Below are positions 11,373 through 22,134 of a stretch of DNA of 64,000 nucleotides, in pieces. Source of the DNA: an uncultured Alphaproteobacteria bacterium (GTDB lineage: Bacteria; Pseudomonadota; Alphaproteobacteria; Rs-D84); NCBI GenBank assembly GCA_946623825.1, contig CAMORN010000001.1:194246-258245 (forward strand), read 5' to 3'. Positions within the stretch are counted from its first letter, which is position 1. The number at the start of each line of letters is the position of its first letter. The notes under the pieces were generated by a model. The model saw only the letters and a program-made list of their open reading frames with translations, searched no databases and was not told where the DNA came from. The position numbers and the translations under genes were made by a program.

Positions 11373-13438
11373 TATGCCCCCACAGTTGTTGAACAATCAA
11401 AAATCTTGCGTAATTTAGCCGACCACAAAGATTCACTTTCGCTGTTATTATTCATAACCGCACTTTGTGCCAATTTGAATAAATCCCTGTGTTCGCGATA
11501 ATCTACAAAATGATATTGTATCCAACCACTTTGTTTTGTTCCCAATAATTCGCCAACACCACGCATCATTAAATCTTGTTCTGCGATGACAAAGCCGTCT
11601 TCGGTTTCGCATAATACATCTAATCTTTTTATGCCGTCTGGGGAAATATTGTTGCCATAAACCAACACACAAAATGATTGTAAATTTCCACGACCAACAC
11701 GCCCGCGTAATTGGTGTAATGCCGCCAGACCAAATCTTTCTGCATTTTCAATAACCATAATTGTTGCAGACGGGACATCAATTCCAACCTCTATCACCGT
11801 GGTTGAAACCAATACGCGCATCTTGGAATTTGGATCTGCGAATTCAGACATAACTTTGTCGCGCTCTTTTTTATCCATTTGTCCGTGGCATAAACCAGTG
11901 TTTGGAAAATATTTTTTCAATTCATCAAATCTTTCCTGAGCCGCGGTCATATCGCTGATTTCAGATTGTTCAACCAATGGACAAACCCAGAATATTTTTG
12001 CGCCATTTTTAACCTGAGGCATTATGCGTTCTATCAAAGCATTCACGCGCGCGATTGGTAATTTAGTTGTTTTAATTGGAATTCGACCCGCCGGCTTTTC
12101 ATTTATAATTGAAACATCCATATCGCCATAAACCGTCATAGACAATGTTCGTGGAATAGGGGTCGCAGACAACGCCAACATATCTGGATTGATTCCCTTT
12201 GCCCGCATGGCGGTTCGTTGTGCAACACCAAAACGATGTTGTTCATCAATGATAACCAGACCTAAATCTTTGTATTCTACATCTTCTGAAAATAAAGCGT
12301 GTGTTCCAATGGCTAATTTTGTGCGACCAGATTTTAATGAAGTCAATTTTTCGCGTCTGGCAACACCTTTGTCTCGACCGGTTAAAACATCACAATATAT
12401 GCCCAATTTTTCACACATAACAGACAATTTAGCAAAATGCTGTTGTGCCAATGTGTCGGTTGGTGCCAATAACACAGATTGCGCCCCCATTTCAGCCATT
12501 TTAACAGCCGCCGCCATTGCAACCATGGTTTTACCAGAACCAACATCACCTTGAACCAGACGCATCATAGGTGTTGTTTTTTGGAAATCATTGAAAATGT
12601 CGTCTATTGTTCGTTGCTGTGCATTGGTTAATTGAAATGGCAATATGCTGTAAAATTTATCCATTAAATCGTATTTTTTTACACGCACAGGACGAGTATT
12701 CTTTTTTTCTTGACGATTACGACGGTTTATGGCAATCGCGCTCTGGTGTGCCAATAATTCGCAATATGCCAATTTAGAAATATAAGTTCCATTTGGTGCC
12801 AAATCATCATTTGTTTGTGGATAATGAACATGTTCCAACGCGTCCATAAATTCCAACATATTTTCGCTGAAATTATTTTTCGCAATTTTGTCATGCAAGA
12901 TATTAAATATCTGGTCGCGAACATTTGCAAAAGTTTTCTGGGTCAATCCCATGCCAGACGGATAAATAGCCTGATGCGTAGGAATTTTTTCTGCGTTTTC
13001 AGGTAATTCTATAAATTCAGGGTGGTTTATTGTTGCGCCACGATTTGTTATGTCTAATTTACCGCTGACAATTCGCCATTGACCAATTGGTAATTTTTCA
13101 GTCCAATAATCAAGAAATTTTACATTAAAAAATTGAATAACAACCGGTGCGCCAAATTTATCATTGCATAATATTTGTGTTGGACGTCTGCGACCACGAA
13201 ATGCGCCACCTTTCTTGTGAGATTTTACCATCAAAGAAATTGTAATTGTATCGCCATTTTGCGCACCAACCACAGAATCAAGAATTTCGCGTGGACGAAC
13301 ATAAGACGGTATATGCAATAAGAAATCAAGAACCCTGCGGTTGCCCAAAAAATCATTAAATTTAGACGCTAGAACCGGTCCAACACCATGGATAAATTGC
13401 AAATCTGTATACAAAAAATCAAATAATTCTTTGTCCAT
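11372..13438 (-). CDS. recG: ATP-dependent DNA helicase RecG
   Basis: Wedge domain plus GDVGSGKT, DEQHRFGV, LSATPIPRT, HQLRGRVGRG. Confidence 0.95.
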   Translation of the reverse strand: MDKELFDFLYTDLQFIHGVGPVLASKFNDFLGNRRVLDFLLHIPSYVRPREILDSVVGAQNGDTITISLMVKSHKKGGAFRGRRRPTQILCNDKFGAPVVIQFFNVKFLDYWTEKLPIGQWRIVSGKLDITNRGATINHPEFIELPENAEKIPTHQAIYPSGMGLTQKTFANVRDQIFNILHDKIAKNNFSENMLEFMDALEHVHYPQTNDDLAPNGTYISKLAYCELLAHQSAIAINRRNRQEKKNTRPVRVKKYDLMDKFYSILPFQLTNAQQRTIDDIFNDFQKTTPMMRLVQGDVGSGKTMVAMAAAVKMAEMGAQSVLLAPTDTLAQQHFAKLSVMCEKLGIYCDVLTGRDKGVARREKLTSLKSGRTKLAIGTHALFSEDVEYKDLGLVIIDEQHRFGVAQRTAMRAKGINPDMLALSATPIPRTLSMTVYGDMDVSIINEKPAGRIPIKTTKLPIARVNALIERIMPQVKNGAKIFWVCPLVEQSEISDMTAAQERFDELKKYFPNTGLCHGQMDKKERDKVMSEFADPNSKMRVLVSTTVIEVGIDVPSATIMVIENAERFGLAALHQLRGRVGRGNLQSFCVLVYGNNISPDGIKRLDVLCETEDGFVIAEQDLMMRGVGELLGTKQSGWIQYHFVDYREHRDLFKLAQSAVMNNNSESESLWSAKLRKIFDCSTTVGA

Positions 13439-13478
13439 ATTATAAACTTAGCAAATATTTTTAATTTTAGCCAATAAA

Positions 13479-13507
13479 AAAACCGGTGGGAAAACCCACC
13501 GATTTTA
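13479..13507 (-). terminator. Terminator downstream of the recG/ackA region start
   Basis: Inverted repeat CCGGTGGGaaaaCCCACCG with A/T flanks. Confidence 0.65.
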
Positions 13508-13526
13508 TTTTTTTATAATCTGTTGA

Positions 13527-14783
13527 TTATCTTGTTTTTTGGCCTGCAAATGAATAAGCCATTTTTAAATGGTCTGGATTATAAGTTCCGTTCATAATTG
13601 CAAGTGTATCTTCTACGATAACCAATTCTTCGTTTGTGGCAACCATGAAAATTTTAACCTTGGAATCAGGTGTGCTGATAACTGCTTCGTCAACACCTTT
13701 GCGCGCAAGGGCAGTTTTGTTTGCTTCTTTGTCCAATTTAAGACCCAATTCTTCCAAACCTTCACAGAATTTTTCACGCAAATAATCGTCGTTTTCACCA
13801 ACGCCTGCGGTGAATACAAGTGCATCTACATGACCCAATTCTGCCATATATGAACCAATGTATTTTTTAACATTGTGTGCTTCCATTTCAATAGCCAACA
13901 TACAGTCATTGTTTGCATCTTTGTTTTCTTCTATATCACGTCTGTCAGAGAAACATTTTGTAATACCCATAAGACCTGATTTTTTGTTCAATTCGTTTTG
14001 AACCAATTCAATAGAAACACCTTTGCGTGATGCAACATAAGATGGAATAGATGGATCAATATCACCACAACGTGTACCCATTACCAAACCTGCGGTTGGT
14101 GTCATACCCATTGATGTATCTACGGAAACACCGTTGCGTATTGCCGTGATTGATGCACCAGAACCAATGTGTGCTGTGATTAAATTGCAGGCACTGGCTG
14201 GTTTGCCCAACATGGCGGCAGCGCGTTTAGAAACATACAAATGAGATGTTCCGTGGAAACCGTATCTGCGAACACCCAATTCTTTGTACCATTCTTCTGG
14301 GACAGGATAACGATATGCAACTGGTTTCATTGTTTGGTGGAACGCAGTATCAAATACAGCAACGTGTGTTGCATTTGGGAATAATTGTTGTGCTGTGACG
14401 ATGCCTAAGATACCGCTTGGGTTATGCAAAGGTGCCAATGGGGACAATTCTTGCAATGTTTTGATAACTTCGTCAGTTATTTTAACAGAAGATGCAAATT
14501 TATCACCACCCATAACAACACGATGACCAACAGCAACAATTTCATTCATATCAATAGATGCTTCGCCTAACATAAGCATAACCACATTTAAAGCTTCTTT
14601 GTGGTCTTTCATTTCTGTTTGTTTCTTTTGTTTTGTTCCATCAGGATATTTCTGTGTTACGAAAGAATCAGCAATACCAATTTTTTCAACATTACCACTG
14701 ATAACTGGTTTCAATGTTGTGGCATCAAATACCTGATATTTCAAAGAAGATGAACCGCAATTTAAAGCAAGTACATAAGACAT
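13527..14783 (-). CDS. ackA: Acetate kinase
   Basis: LALNCGSSSLKYQVF, VFDTAFHQTM, YRRYGFHGTSH-like segment, MGMTPTAGLVMGTRCGDIDP. Confidence 0.96.
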   Translation of the reverse strand: MSYVLALNCGSSSLKYQVFDATTLKPVISGNVEKIGIADSFVTQKYPDGTKQKKQTEMKDHKEALNVVMLMLGEASIDMNEIVAVGHRVVMGGDKFASSVKITDEVIKTLQELSPLAPLHNPSGILGIVTAQQLFPNATHVAVFDTAFHQTMKPVAYRYPVPEEWYKELGVRRYGFHGTSHLYVSKRAAAMLGKPASACNLITAHIGSGASITAIRNGVSVDTSMGMTPTAGLVMGTRCGDIDPSIPSYVASRKGVSIELVQNELNKKSGLMGITKCFSDRRDIEENKDANNDCMLAIEMEAHNVKKYIGSYMAELGHVDALVFTAGVGENDDYLREKFCEGLEELGLKLDKEANKTALARKGVDEAVISTPDSKVKIFMVATNEELVIVEDTLAIMNGTYNPDHLKMAYSFAGQKTR

Positions 14784-14847
14784 TTGTTATCCTTTTTTTA
14801 ATAAATTCCTTTTACAGAGCGAAGAATAGCAAATCATTTTACAGGTT

Positions 14848-15414
14848 TCAATAACAAACTGTAAATTTTAATTTCCAGTTTTCTGGGGTTATATTTGCTT
14901 TTTCACCGGTGTCTTTGTTGCAAACCCAAAATGATTGTCCCGCCGTGAACAAGCGAATATGCATTAAATCATTTTTGATATATGTGTTGATTTTAGGTGT
15001 GTCAAAAATTCCGATTCCGAATGCGCTTACTTCGTCATCTATGCTGTAACCACAATCTGGGTTTATGCAAACCAAAACAGCATTACACACACACGGTATT
15101 GTATCAAAAATTGTTTCTGTATCTATGAATACAGATTCTGATGAAATTGTTTGTGGCTGTGTTTCATATTTTTGAATAGAAGTTTTTTGATATGTGTTAA
15201 ATAATTCTGTCCAAAAAGAAACTGGCACATTGTTTATATCAAAAGCAACATTTTCAACATCGCTTAATTTTGCGAGACTGACCCCGCCCAAAGTTTCGCC
15301 ATCGTGTACACGCAAAGTTTTGTTTGTCGTATCAAAAGTTATTTCGCCGGACAATCCTGTGAAATTATCGTTTTGTGCGGACGAACCCCTGCGAATTTGT
15401 AAAATTCTTGTCAT
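14848..15414 (-). CDS. Protein with phage tail-fibre/Mtd N-terminal-like domain
   Basis: N-terminus ILQIRRGSSAQNDNFTGLSGEITFDTTNKTLRVHDGETLGGVSLAK resembles hyaluronidase/Mtd_N-type fibre domains. Confidence 0.6.
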   Translation of the reverse strand: MTRILQIRRGSSAQNDNFTGLSGEITFDTTNKTLRVHDGETLGGVSLAKLSDVENVAFDINNVPVSFWTELFNTYQKTSIQKYETQPQTISSESVFIDTETIFDTIPCVCNAVLVCINPDCGYSIDDEVSAFGIGIFDTPKINTYIKNDLMHIRLFTAGQSFWVCNKDTGEKANITPENWKLKFTVCY

Positions 15415-15510
15415 AATAAATCCTTTTTTTGTTAAATAAATGGGAAATAAAAAAGACGGGTAATAACCCCGTCAGATTGATGTATATTATATCATAAAAT
15501 CGTGAAAATA

Positions 15511-17988
15511 TCAAGGTGTTAATCCATGACTGTTAACATAGTTTTGATATAACACAGCAGAATTTGTGTCAAATTGTTCTTGAGCGTTTTTTGTAAATAA
15601 ACGCCATGTTTTAGCATTGCCACTTTGCAGGAAATTCCAATAATTTTGCAATTCTATGAATTTGTTTTTATGTTCATTATCCCATGTTGATAATGCGTTT
15701 TGTTCATTTGTGATGGTTGTAGTTAATTCATTAACTGTTCTGGTTGCTTCTTCAAGTTGATTTTTTTTCTGTGTCTGGTCTTCCAAATCAGCTTTTAATT
15801 GTTCATAGTGATCGTGTGCACCCTGACGGAGGTTCATACCGTTTTGTGCGGCTGTCACATTTGGTTGGTTGGCTCTTTGTTGATTTTCCAAATCAGATTT
15901 TTGTTGAATAAGAGCATCCAAGTCATTTTTAGCTTGTTCGTACGCCATCCATGCTTCTTCTTGCTTTTTATCAAGCACAGATTGTGGCATATTGGAATAA
16001 GCAGGAATATTATTAAAAGCGGTCAGAGCTTGTTGAACCTCTGCTTGTTTTGCTTGAATTTCTGTGTCTTTATCTGCAATTTGTTGTGTAAGTTGTGTTG
16101 CGCCATCAACAATTTGTTTATAATTGTTATATTCGTCGTATGTTTGTTGCAGAGAATTCATACCAGATTGATAATTTTGAATATTCTGATTAATTTGTTG
16201 TTCTGTTCCATTTTGTTGAATCAGTTGGTTGCGTGCGTTTTGTTGTTGTTGTAATTCGGTTTGGTGGGCCCCCAACGAATTTTGAAGATTTTGTTTTTCT
16301 GCTGATGAAGAATTTTTTAATTCATTAATTCTTGTTTTGGCAGGACCAGATTGATTATTTTCATTTGTGAATTCCATGCCACGCATCATAATTTTATTGC
16401 GTGCAAATGTGATTCCGTATCCAACACCCAAGAAAGCTGCTTTTATAGATTTATCAAAAGCCTTGGTAACAAATTGAATTCCTTCGTTTTTATTCCATGA
16501 TAATTTGCCGTCGGAAAACATACTGAATTCTTCTTTGCGCATGGCGTCCATAACTTTGCTGGTCAACATACCGTATTTCATAACGGTCATGATTTCCATC
16601 GCAGTTTTTGCTTTTTCCATGTCTGCGTCTGTGGATGTGCGCGGATCAGTTGCCTTTAATATTATGTTTTGAATTACACATTTCATCTGACGGGCATCTT
16701 TCCAGCATCCCTTCATGGCGTTCGGAATTTTTCCCGTTAAATCTTCCATGGTGCTGGTGAACCAATCAAAATGTTGTGCAACATTTTTGTTTTCAAAACG
16801 TTTTTTTATCGCATCTTTTTTTGCTAATAACCCTTCGACCCCGTCAACAGGTTTAATTTTTTCTTTGTCAATTGCTTTACATATTTCTTTTGCAAATGGA
16901 CTTTTAAACAAATGTGCGCCACGCAATTCTTCGTATTTTTTTAATGTGTCATCATATGTATCGCCAGCCCATTTTTCAAGTTGTTGTAATGGTGTTCTGA
17001 CATCGTCCAATTTTGGTTGAACATAATTATCACCATTTGCATCTTGCCAATTAACTTTATTTTCAGAATATTTTTCAAGTTGGTCTATTACAATTTTGGA
17101 TTGGTCATAGTCTTTGAATCTACTGCGAACATTCTGGTCTTCATATAATTTCTGTAATATAACAGGTAATTTGTTTTTTCTGAATTCAACAAGATTTGCA
17201 TCGGAAATTTCTATTCTGTCAAAAGCATTATCGCTGGATATGTTTTCTAGATCTTGATATAAAGGTTTTAATGCGGCAACTGTAGGAATGTCTTCTGCAT
17301 CATAGTGTGATAAAACATAATTTTTAAGTGTACTTGCAACCTTAAGAAGTTTATCTTGAACCTTGTTATCTTCGTTGTATTTACCGTCTTTACATTTTTG
17401 CAGGAAATCGTTCACAGCGTATTGGTCATCAAATACTTTATCTGTGCCGTTGTCTTTAAGGGTATTTTCCCTGATAACCTGTTTTAATTGTTCTGCAAGC
17501 GCTTGTTGGTCGGGTGATAGTTGTGTTGAACCGTATCCTAATAAATTTAGAAATGCGGTGATACTGCTTTCTGTTGTTGCATTTGCTTTCGGAATACCGA
17601 AAGCAGGCGAACCGTCTTGTAATTTTTCGGTTTCAAACCAACGTTTTAAAAAATCAGAAGCGGATTTATCCTTGTTTCCGTACAGGTGGCTGACACCCTT
17701 CATTTTAGCAAGGGTTTTGAAAAGTTCTACATATAATTTCCTGCCCTGATTATTTTGTGGGTCATCATTAAGTTCTGTGCCTAATGTTTGGTCTGGTAAA
17801 GGTTTTTTTACAAGTTTTCCATCCGCACTTATTGTAAAATACGTGTTAACCCAATCGAGTTGGTCTTTGTTTAATAAACCTTTTTTGTAATCGTCTTGGA
17901 ATCTTGCTATGACATCAGGCGACATATGATTAACATGCATCTGACGAAAATATCGTTTAAGAAAATCATTCATATCATTATATGCCAT
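15511..17988 (-). CDS. Large coiled-coil hypothetical protein
   Basis: Long ORF; likely start MAYNDMNDF; Q/E/N-rich heptad-like C-terminus. Confidence 0.7.
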   Translation of the reverse strand: MAYNDMNDFLKRYFRQMHVNHMSPDVIARFQDDYKKGLLNKDQLDWVNTYFTISADGKLVKKPLPDQTLGTELNDDPQNNQGRKLYVELFKTLAKMKGVSHLYGNKDKSASDFLKRWFETEKLQDGSPAFGIPKANATTESSITAFLNLLGYGSTQLSPDQQALAEQLKQVIRENTLKDNGTDKVFDDQYAVNDFLQKCKDGKYNEDNKVQDKLLKVASTLKNYVLSHYDAEDIPTVAALKPLYQDLENISSDNAFDRIEISDANLVEFRKNKLPVILQKLYEDQNVRSRFKDYDQSKIVIDQLEKYSENKVNWQDANGDNYVQPKLDDVRTPLQQLEKWAGDTYDDTLKKYEELRGAHLFKSPFAKEICKAIDKEKIKPVDGVEGLLAKKDAIKKRFENKNVAQHFDWFTSTMEDLTGKIPNAMKGCWKDARQMKCVIQNIILKATDPRTSTDADMEKAKTAMEIMTVMKYGMLTSKVMDAMRKEEFSMFSDGKLSWNKNEGIQFVTKAFDKSIKAAFLGVGYGITFARNKIMMRGMEFTNENNQSGPAKTRINELKNSSSAEKQNLQNSLGAHQTELQQQQNARNQLIQQNGTEQQINQNIQNYQSGMNSLQQTYDEYNNYKQIVDGATQLTQQIADKDTEIQAKQAEVQQALTAFNNIPAYSNMPQSVLDKKQEEAWMAYEQAKNDLDALIQQKSDLENQQRANQPNVTAAQNGMNLRQGAHDHYEQLKADLEDQTQKKNQLEEATRTVNELTTTITNEQNALSTWDNEHKNKFIELQNYWNFLQSGNAKTWRLFTKNAQEQFDTNSAVLYQNYVNSHGLTP

Positions 17989-18124
17989 AACAAAAACCTT
18001 TGGTTTTACCAATTCTTGTATATATATTATACCATTTTTTGTGGGGCTTTTCAAGAAATCGGGGGATTTTTTATGGGGTTTATTTCCTGTGTTAAAGTTG
18101 GGGTTTTTATGTATAATTTTTTAT

Positions 18125-18745
18125 ATGAATCTGGCAACAATTCTTCTGAAAATGATTCCGTATATTCTGTCTATTGCGGGCGGGGTGTTTGTTTTTGATT
18201 TTTCACAACAATATTTGCATGACCCAGGTTGGATAGATTTAATGGATAATGTTGCTGCATCTTTGTTGGCAATACCGTTGGTGTTTTTGTTTTATGATTA
18301 TTCTAATTTTTTAATCACGCGACGCGTTCATAAACATATTCACAATAATTTAATAAATACCATAGACGGACATTTGTTGAAAATTGTATCACAAATGAAA
18401 AATATGATTGGGTTGCCACGCATAGAAATTCCAATGCAAGATTTAAATCTGAATTTCAGAAAATTAAACCCAGAACGAAAATATCTGCGTTCAATTCGAC
18501 GTGAATTGAATAAATTGGAAGAATTGCTTTATAAATCAGACAAAATAGATTTGCTTGATTCACAATATACGCAAATATTGTCGTTCATAACACAAGAAAT
18601 AAATCAAATCTTGAACGAATGTAAATATCATAATTCTAAACGCGAAATTGCAAGATATATTGAAACTACATTGTCTATGATAGATGATTGGTTTTCCGCA
18701 ACTGGATATACAACCCGTATGAAAATGCGTAAAAAAGAGAAATAG
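18125..18745 (+). CDS. Hypothetical membrane protein
   Basis: Two hydrophobic segments then a charged cytoplasmic-type tail; start at MNLATILL likelier than 18041. Confidence 0.6.
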   Translation: MNLATILLKMIPYILSIAGGVFVFDFSQQYLHDPGWIDLMDNVAASLLAIPLVFLFYDYSNFLITRRVHKHIHNNLINTIDGHLLKIVSQMKNMIGLPRIEIPMQDLNLNFRKLNPERKYLRSIRRELNKLEELLYKSDKIDLLDSQYTQILSFITQEINQILNECKYHNSKREIARYIETTLSMIDDWFSATGYTTRMKMRKKEK

Positions 18746-18804
18746 GGGTTCTCGTCCCGTGTGCATAAAAAAAACACCCGTTGGGTGTCATTTTATTATT
18801 TTTC

Positions 18805-18880
18805 TGGTGGAGGCACAGGGACTCGAACCCTGGACCCAATGATTAAAAGTCATTTGCTCTACCAACTGAGCTATGCCTCC
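18805..18880 (-). tRNA. tRNA-Lys (TTT)
   Basis: GGAGGCATAGCTCAGTTGGTAGAGCAAATGACTTTTAATCATTGGGTCCAGGGTTCGAGTCCCTGTGCCTCCACCA. Confidence 0.96.
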
Positions 18881-19129
18881 ATAGCGTTTTTTAGTGTCGC
18901 CGACGGGAATTATGACATAATAAAAAAATAAAATCAAGAAAAATTTGCGCTTTTTTGTTTTTTTATGAATCATGGATTCGGATATTAAATCATTTCTTGA
19001 ATTGGAAAACAAAATTTGTTGACAAAGATATACCCGAATCCATGTTCTTATTATGCAAAAAAACAGCCAGAAAAAACAAATTGTTTATATACCTATTTAG
19101 GTGGTATGTTTTCCTGACTGTTATGGTTT

Positions 19130-22006
19130 TTATTCTATTGTTGTATCGTGAACAAATTGTACAACATTATCATATTTTACACGCAATGTCTTGTTCGTGT
19201 TTGCATTTATATTTGTTGGTAATACAGACATGTCGCCATAATATATTGTGTTGCCAATTTTTACATTTAACGAAGGTATCGTTTTACGGACACCGCGCAT
19301 ACGCAATGTTTCGCTGCCAATGTGCAAGACACGACCACAATCGCTGTATTCGTCTGCGCCAATACCAGAGCCAGATGTTGTTAAGCCGGCTGGACATTGG
19401 TATCTTGCAGAATCGCCGTTTGGTGAATAATAGCCCGCACCAACTTCTGTGCAAGAGTCTGCGTTTGCTGGTAAATACAATCCCGCGCCACATTCTGAAA
19501 CACAGGTTCCAGTGTTTGTATTGAACACATATCCATTTGAACAATGGCAAGATGTTTCGCCAGAGCCAGATGTTGTGTTTTCAGGACATGCATATATGCC
19601 AGCACCTAAATTCATCAAATCATTAAAGAAAGTATCTGATTCAATATATTCGTATGTATGACCAGGACAGAAATGATCCGCAGGGCATTGTTGTAAATTG
19701 CCTTCAATGTCCATATATGTCGCAGGCGCTATAACGATTTTGCAATCATTGACTGATGTTGAACCTTTTGCGCTGGTTACACCGTGTGTCCAACCCCATT
19801 CTTGATAATTTTGTGCGTCGGTACAATTTGTCATACCGTGTGGTTGTCCATCAAATGTGTATGTTTCACCACCACAATAATGTCCTACAAGGCATTGTGA
19901 ATTACATACTGTGGCATTTCCGTCTGCCCAGAAACCAGGTTGACATGTGATTGTTATACCTTCCCATAATGGGACAAGTGTGATGCTGGTGTTATAATTA
20001 TATGTAAATGTTTCACCAGATTCATATAAATCGTCGTCATTATATACCCAGCCCAAGAAATTATAACCCGTCTTTTCACACGTGTTCGCGCGTGTTGTGT
20101 ATTGTGCGCCGTAAAGAACACTGTCTGCGGTTGGAGCATTACCACCTGTCGCATCATTTCCGCATGAATAGGATACGGTATAAGAAGGTATTTGATTCCA
20201 GATTGCAGTGAATTTTACATCGGTGTCGTAATTCCAAGTAAATGCATCACCAGCGGAATATTCGTTTCCGAAATCATCGCGCCAACCACCGAAATTATAA
20301 CCGTCTTTTTCACACAAAGGTTTATCATCAAAATCAATGTTGTCAATCAAAGTGAATAAAGCGCCACCACTTATGGTTGCAGACCCCAAAGATTCAGAGT
20401 TTATATCACAATAATAACTTGCAGAATAGATGGCTGACCCTTCTGGGATACATTCTGTCGTAGTAGTTGTTTTGTTGGTTGAATTTTCTGGTTTTCCATC
20501 GGTTGTATAGCCTTCGTTGCATGTGCAGTATTCAGAACCTTCTTCGCTGTGAGCATATTCTGGACATACTTGTAAACCGTCATCTGTCTGGGCGTGGGCG
20601 GCAAATGTTCCACCCGGACAATAATAGTATTCGCCAACTTCATAAGGGTCTGGACAGTATTGACAATCGTCTTCATTAGAACTGTTGCTTGGTAAATATT
20701 TGCCAGCAGGGCAGGTAATCGATACTTCTGTACAGGCAAAATGATTTTCGTTTGGCAATGTCCCATAAGGGCAAGTATTTTTCCCCTGATCGTTCGTGGC
20801 AGAAAATTCGTATGAATTATCTGTGCAATAATCAAAACCAATACATGCGGCACAGGTCAAAGAATTCTTTGGTAAATAATACCCGTCATTACAGTGTATA
20901 GATTTTGCTTCACATGCGGTATGGGTTGAATTTGGAACATAACCTTTTGCGCAAGTTTTTAATCCCTGATTTTCGGTTGTTGAATAATCATAAATGTCTT
21001 CTTCGCAATAATTGTTCCCTGTGCAAGGTTCACAGTCTAATTTTGTAGCAGGTAAATAAGTTCCCGCTTCACAAATCACAACAATTGGAAGACATGCTGT
21101 TTTTTCAGAATTTGGCTCGTATCCATATGAACATTCTGCGATTCCTTGGACTTGGGTGTCATTTTGATAAAAATCGCCACCATCACAATAATTGTTTGTG
21201 CCATCACATGTTTGACAAGTTGTTGCACCCATTGGTAAATAAGTCCCAGCATCACAATGTATTTGTGTTGGTGTGTCTTCACTACCAGTACCACCACCAG
21301 TTTCAAACACAGGGCATTCTGTGAATAATTTTTGACGGAAAGCAGATTCTGTTGCTACACGATTTGCACAGATAGCAGGGCAGTGTGTACGACAATTGTT
21401 AGATTTATCCAACCAATCGCTTCCTGAAAAAGTTTCTTTGTGTGTCACGAAACGAAAACTGGATGTAGAAACAGAATGATCAAACATATCTGTTACGGTA
21501 CAGCCACAACCCGCATAAGTAGTTGCAGGGGCACCATTTTTTATTGTTTTATCCGATGATGATCCCCAACCGTTAGGACCGCAATATGCGTATCCACTGA
21601 CGGTTCCTTTGCCTGCAAATGTTACAGACCAACGTTGTCCAGCAAGGTATTGATTAAGCTGATTATCAAGCGCTTCTCTGCTGGAAGGGCTGCTTTTCAT
21701 TTCTGTTAAATTACAAGATGATGTAGATGTGCATTTAATGATGCCGTCTGGATTTGTGATATTAGAATAACTGTTGCCAGGGACACTTTGATAAAAAATG
21801 CTTACATCAGGAACACTGATACCTTCAACTACATCATCAACAGAATTTACCAATGAAAGTGTTGCGGATATAGATGTTGTTCCGTCCGTTGTGCCAAAAC
21901 ATTCTGCATCTGAATATGCAGCAAACGAATTTGTGCTAAACAATAAACCAAATAAAAATGCCGAAAAACCAATATTTTTCAATATTGTGTCAGATATCTT
22001 TTTCAC
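19130..22006 (-). CDS. Large secreted Cys-rich repeat protein with InlB-B/Listeria-Bacteroides-type repeats
   Basis: Signal peptide; repeats C..GTYLP...C..C....YC.GG......QG...C; GYNFGGWRDD and GYNFLGWVYNDDDLY modules. Confidence 0.8.
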   Translation of the reverse strand: MKKISDTILKNIGFSAFLFGLLFSTNSFAAYSDAECFGTTDGTTSISATLSLVNSVDDVVEGISVPDVSIFYQSVPGNSYSNITNPDGIIKCTSTSSCNLTEMKSSPSSREALDNQLNQYLAGQRWSVTFAGKGTVSGYAYCGPNGWGSSSDKTIKNGAPATTYAGCGCTVTDMFDHSVSTSSFRFVTHKETFSGSDWLDKSNNCRTHCPAICANRVATESAFRQKLFTECPVFETGGGTGSEDTPTQIHCDAGTYLPMGATTCQTCDGTNNYCDGGDFYQNDTQVQGIAECSYGYEPNSEKTACLPIVVICEAGTYLPATKLDCEPCTGNNYCEEDIYDYSTTENQGLKTCAKGYVPNSTHTACEAKSIHCNDGYYLPKNSLTCAACIGFDYCTDNSYEFSATNDQGKNTCPYGTLPNENHFACTEVSITCPAGKYLPSNSSNEDDCQYCPDPYEVGEYYYCPGGTFAAHAQTDDGLQVCPEYAHSEEGSEYCTCNEGYTTDGKPENSTNKTTTTTECIPEGSAIYSASYYCDINSESLGSATISGGALFTLIDNIDFDDKPLCEKDGYNFGGWRDDFGNEYSAGDAFTWNYDTDVKFTAIWNQIPSYTVSYSCGNDATGGNAPTADSVLYGAQYTTRANTCEKTGYNFLGWVYNDDDLYESGETFTYNYNTSITLVPLWEGITITCQPGFWADGNATVCNSQCLVGHYCGGETYTFDGQPHGMTNCTDAQNYQEWGWTHGVTSAKGSTSVNDCKIVIAPATYMDIEGNLQQCPADHFCPGHTYEYIESDTFFNDLMNLGAGIYACPENTTSGSGETSCHCSNGYVFNTNTGTCVSECGAGLYLPANADSCTEVGAGYYSPNGDSARYQCPAGLTTSGSGIGADEYSDCGRVLHIGSETLRMRGVRKTIPSLNVKIGNTIYYGDMSVLPTNINANTNKTLRVKYDNVVQFVHDTTIE

Positions 22007-22087
22007 GATATGCTCCCCTTTCTTATAGGTATCTTAGAACAAATGTATGAAATGGGTCAAGTGTCTTTTTTTATGTGTCAACAAACA

Positions 22088-22117
22088 AAAAACGGACACT
22101 TTTCGGTGCCCGTTTTG
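22088..22117 (-). terminator. Terminator downstream of 22135 gene
   Basis: AAAACGGaCACttttcGGTGcCCGTTTT. Confidence 0.6.
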
Positions 22118-22134
22118 ATAATAAAATTAAAAAC

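Noticed and set aside
14848-15414. Diversity-generating retroelement
   Set aside because: Mtd-like N-terminus only; no reverse transcriptase, TR/VR pair or CLec variable domain visible nearby.
18955-19524. 189-aa plus-strand ORF
   Set aside because: Mostly antisense to the Cys-rich gene at 19130-22006; no recognisable domain.
20401-20853. 150-aa ORF on the same strand as, but out of frame with, the 19130-22006 gene
   Set aside because: Alternate-frame ORF within a well-supported repeat protein.
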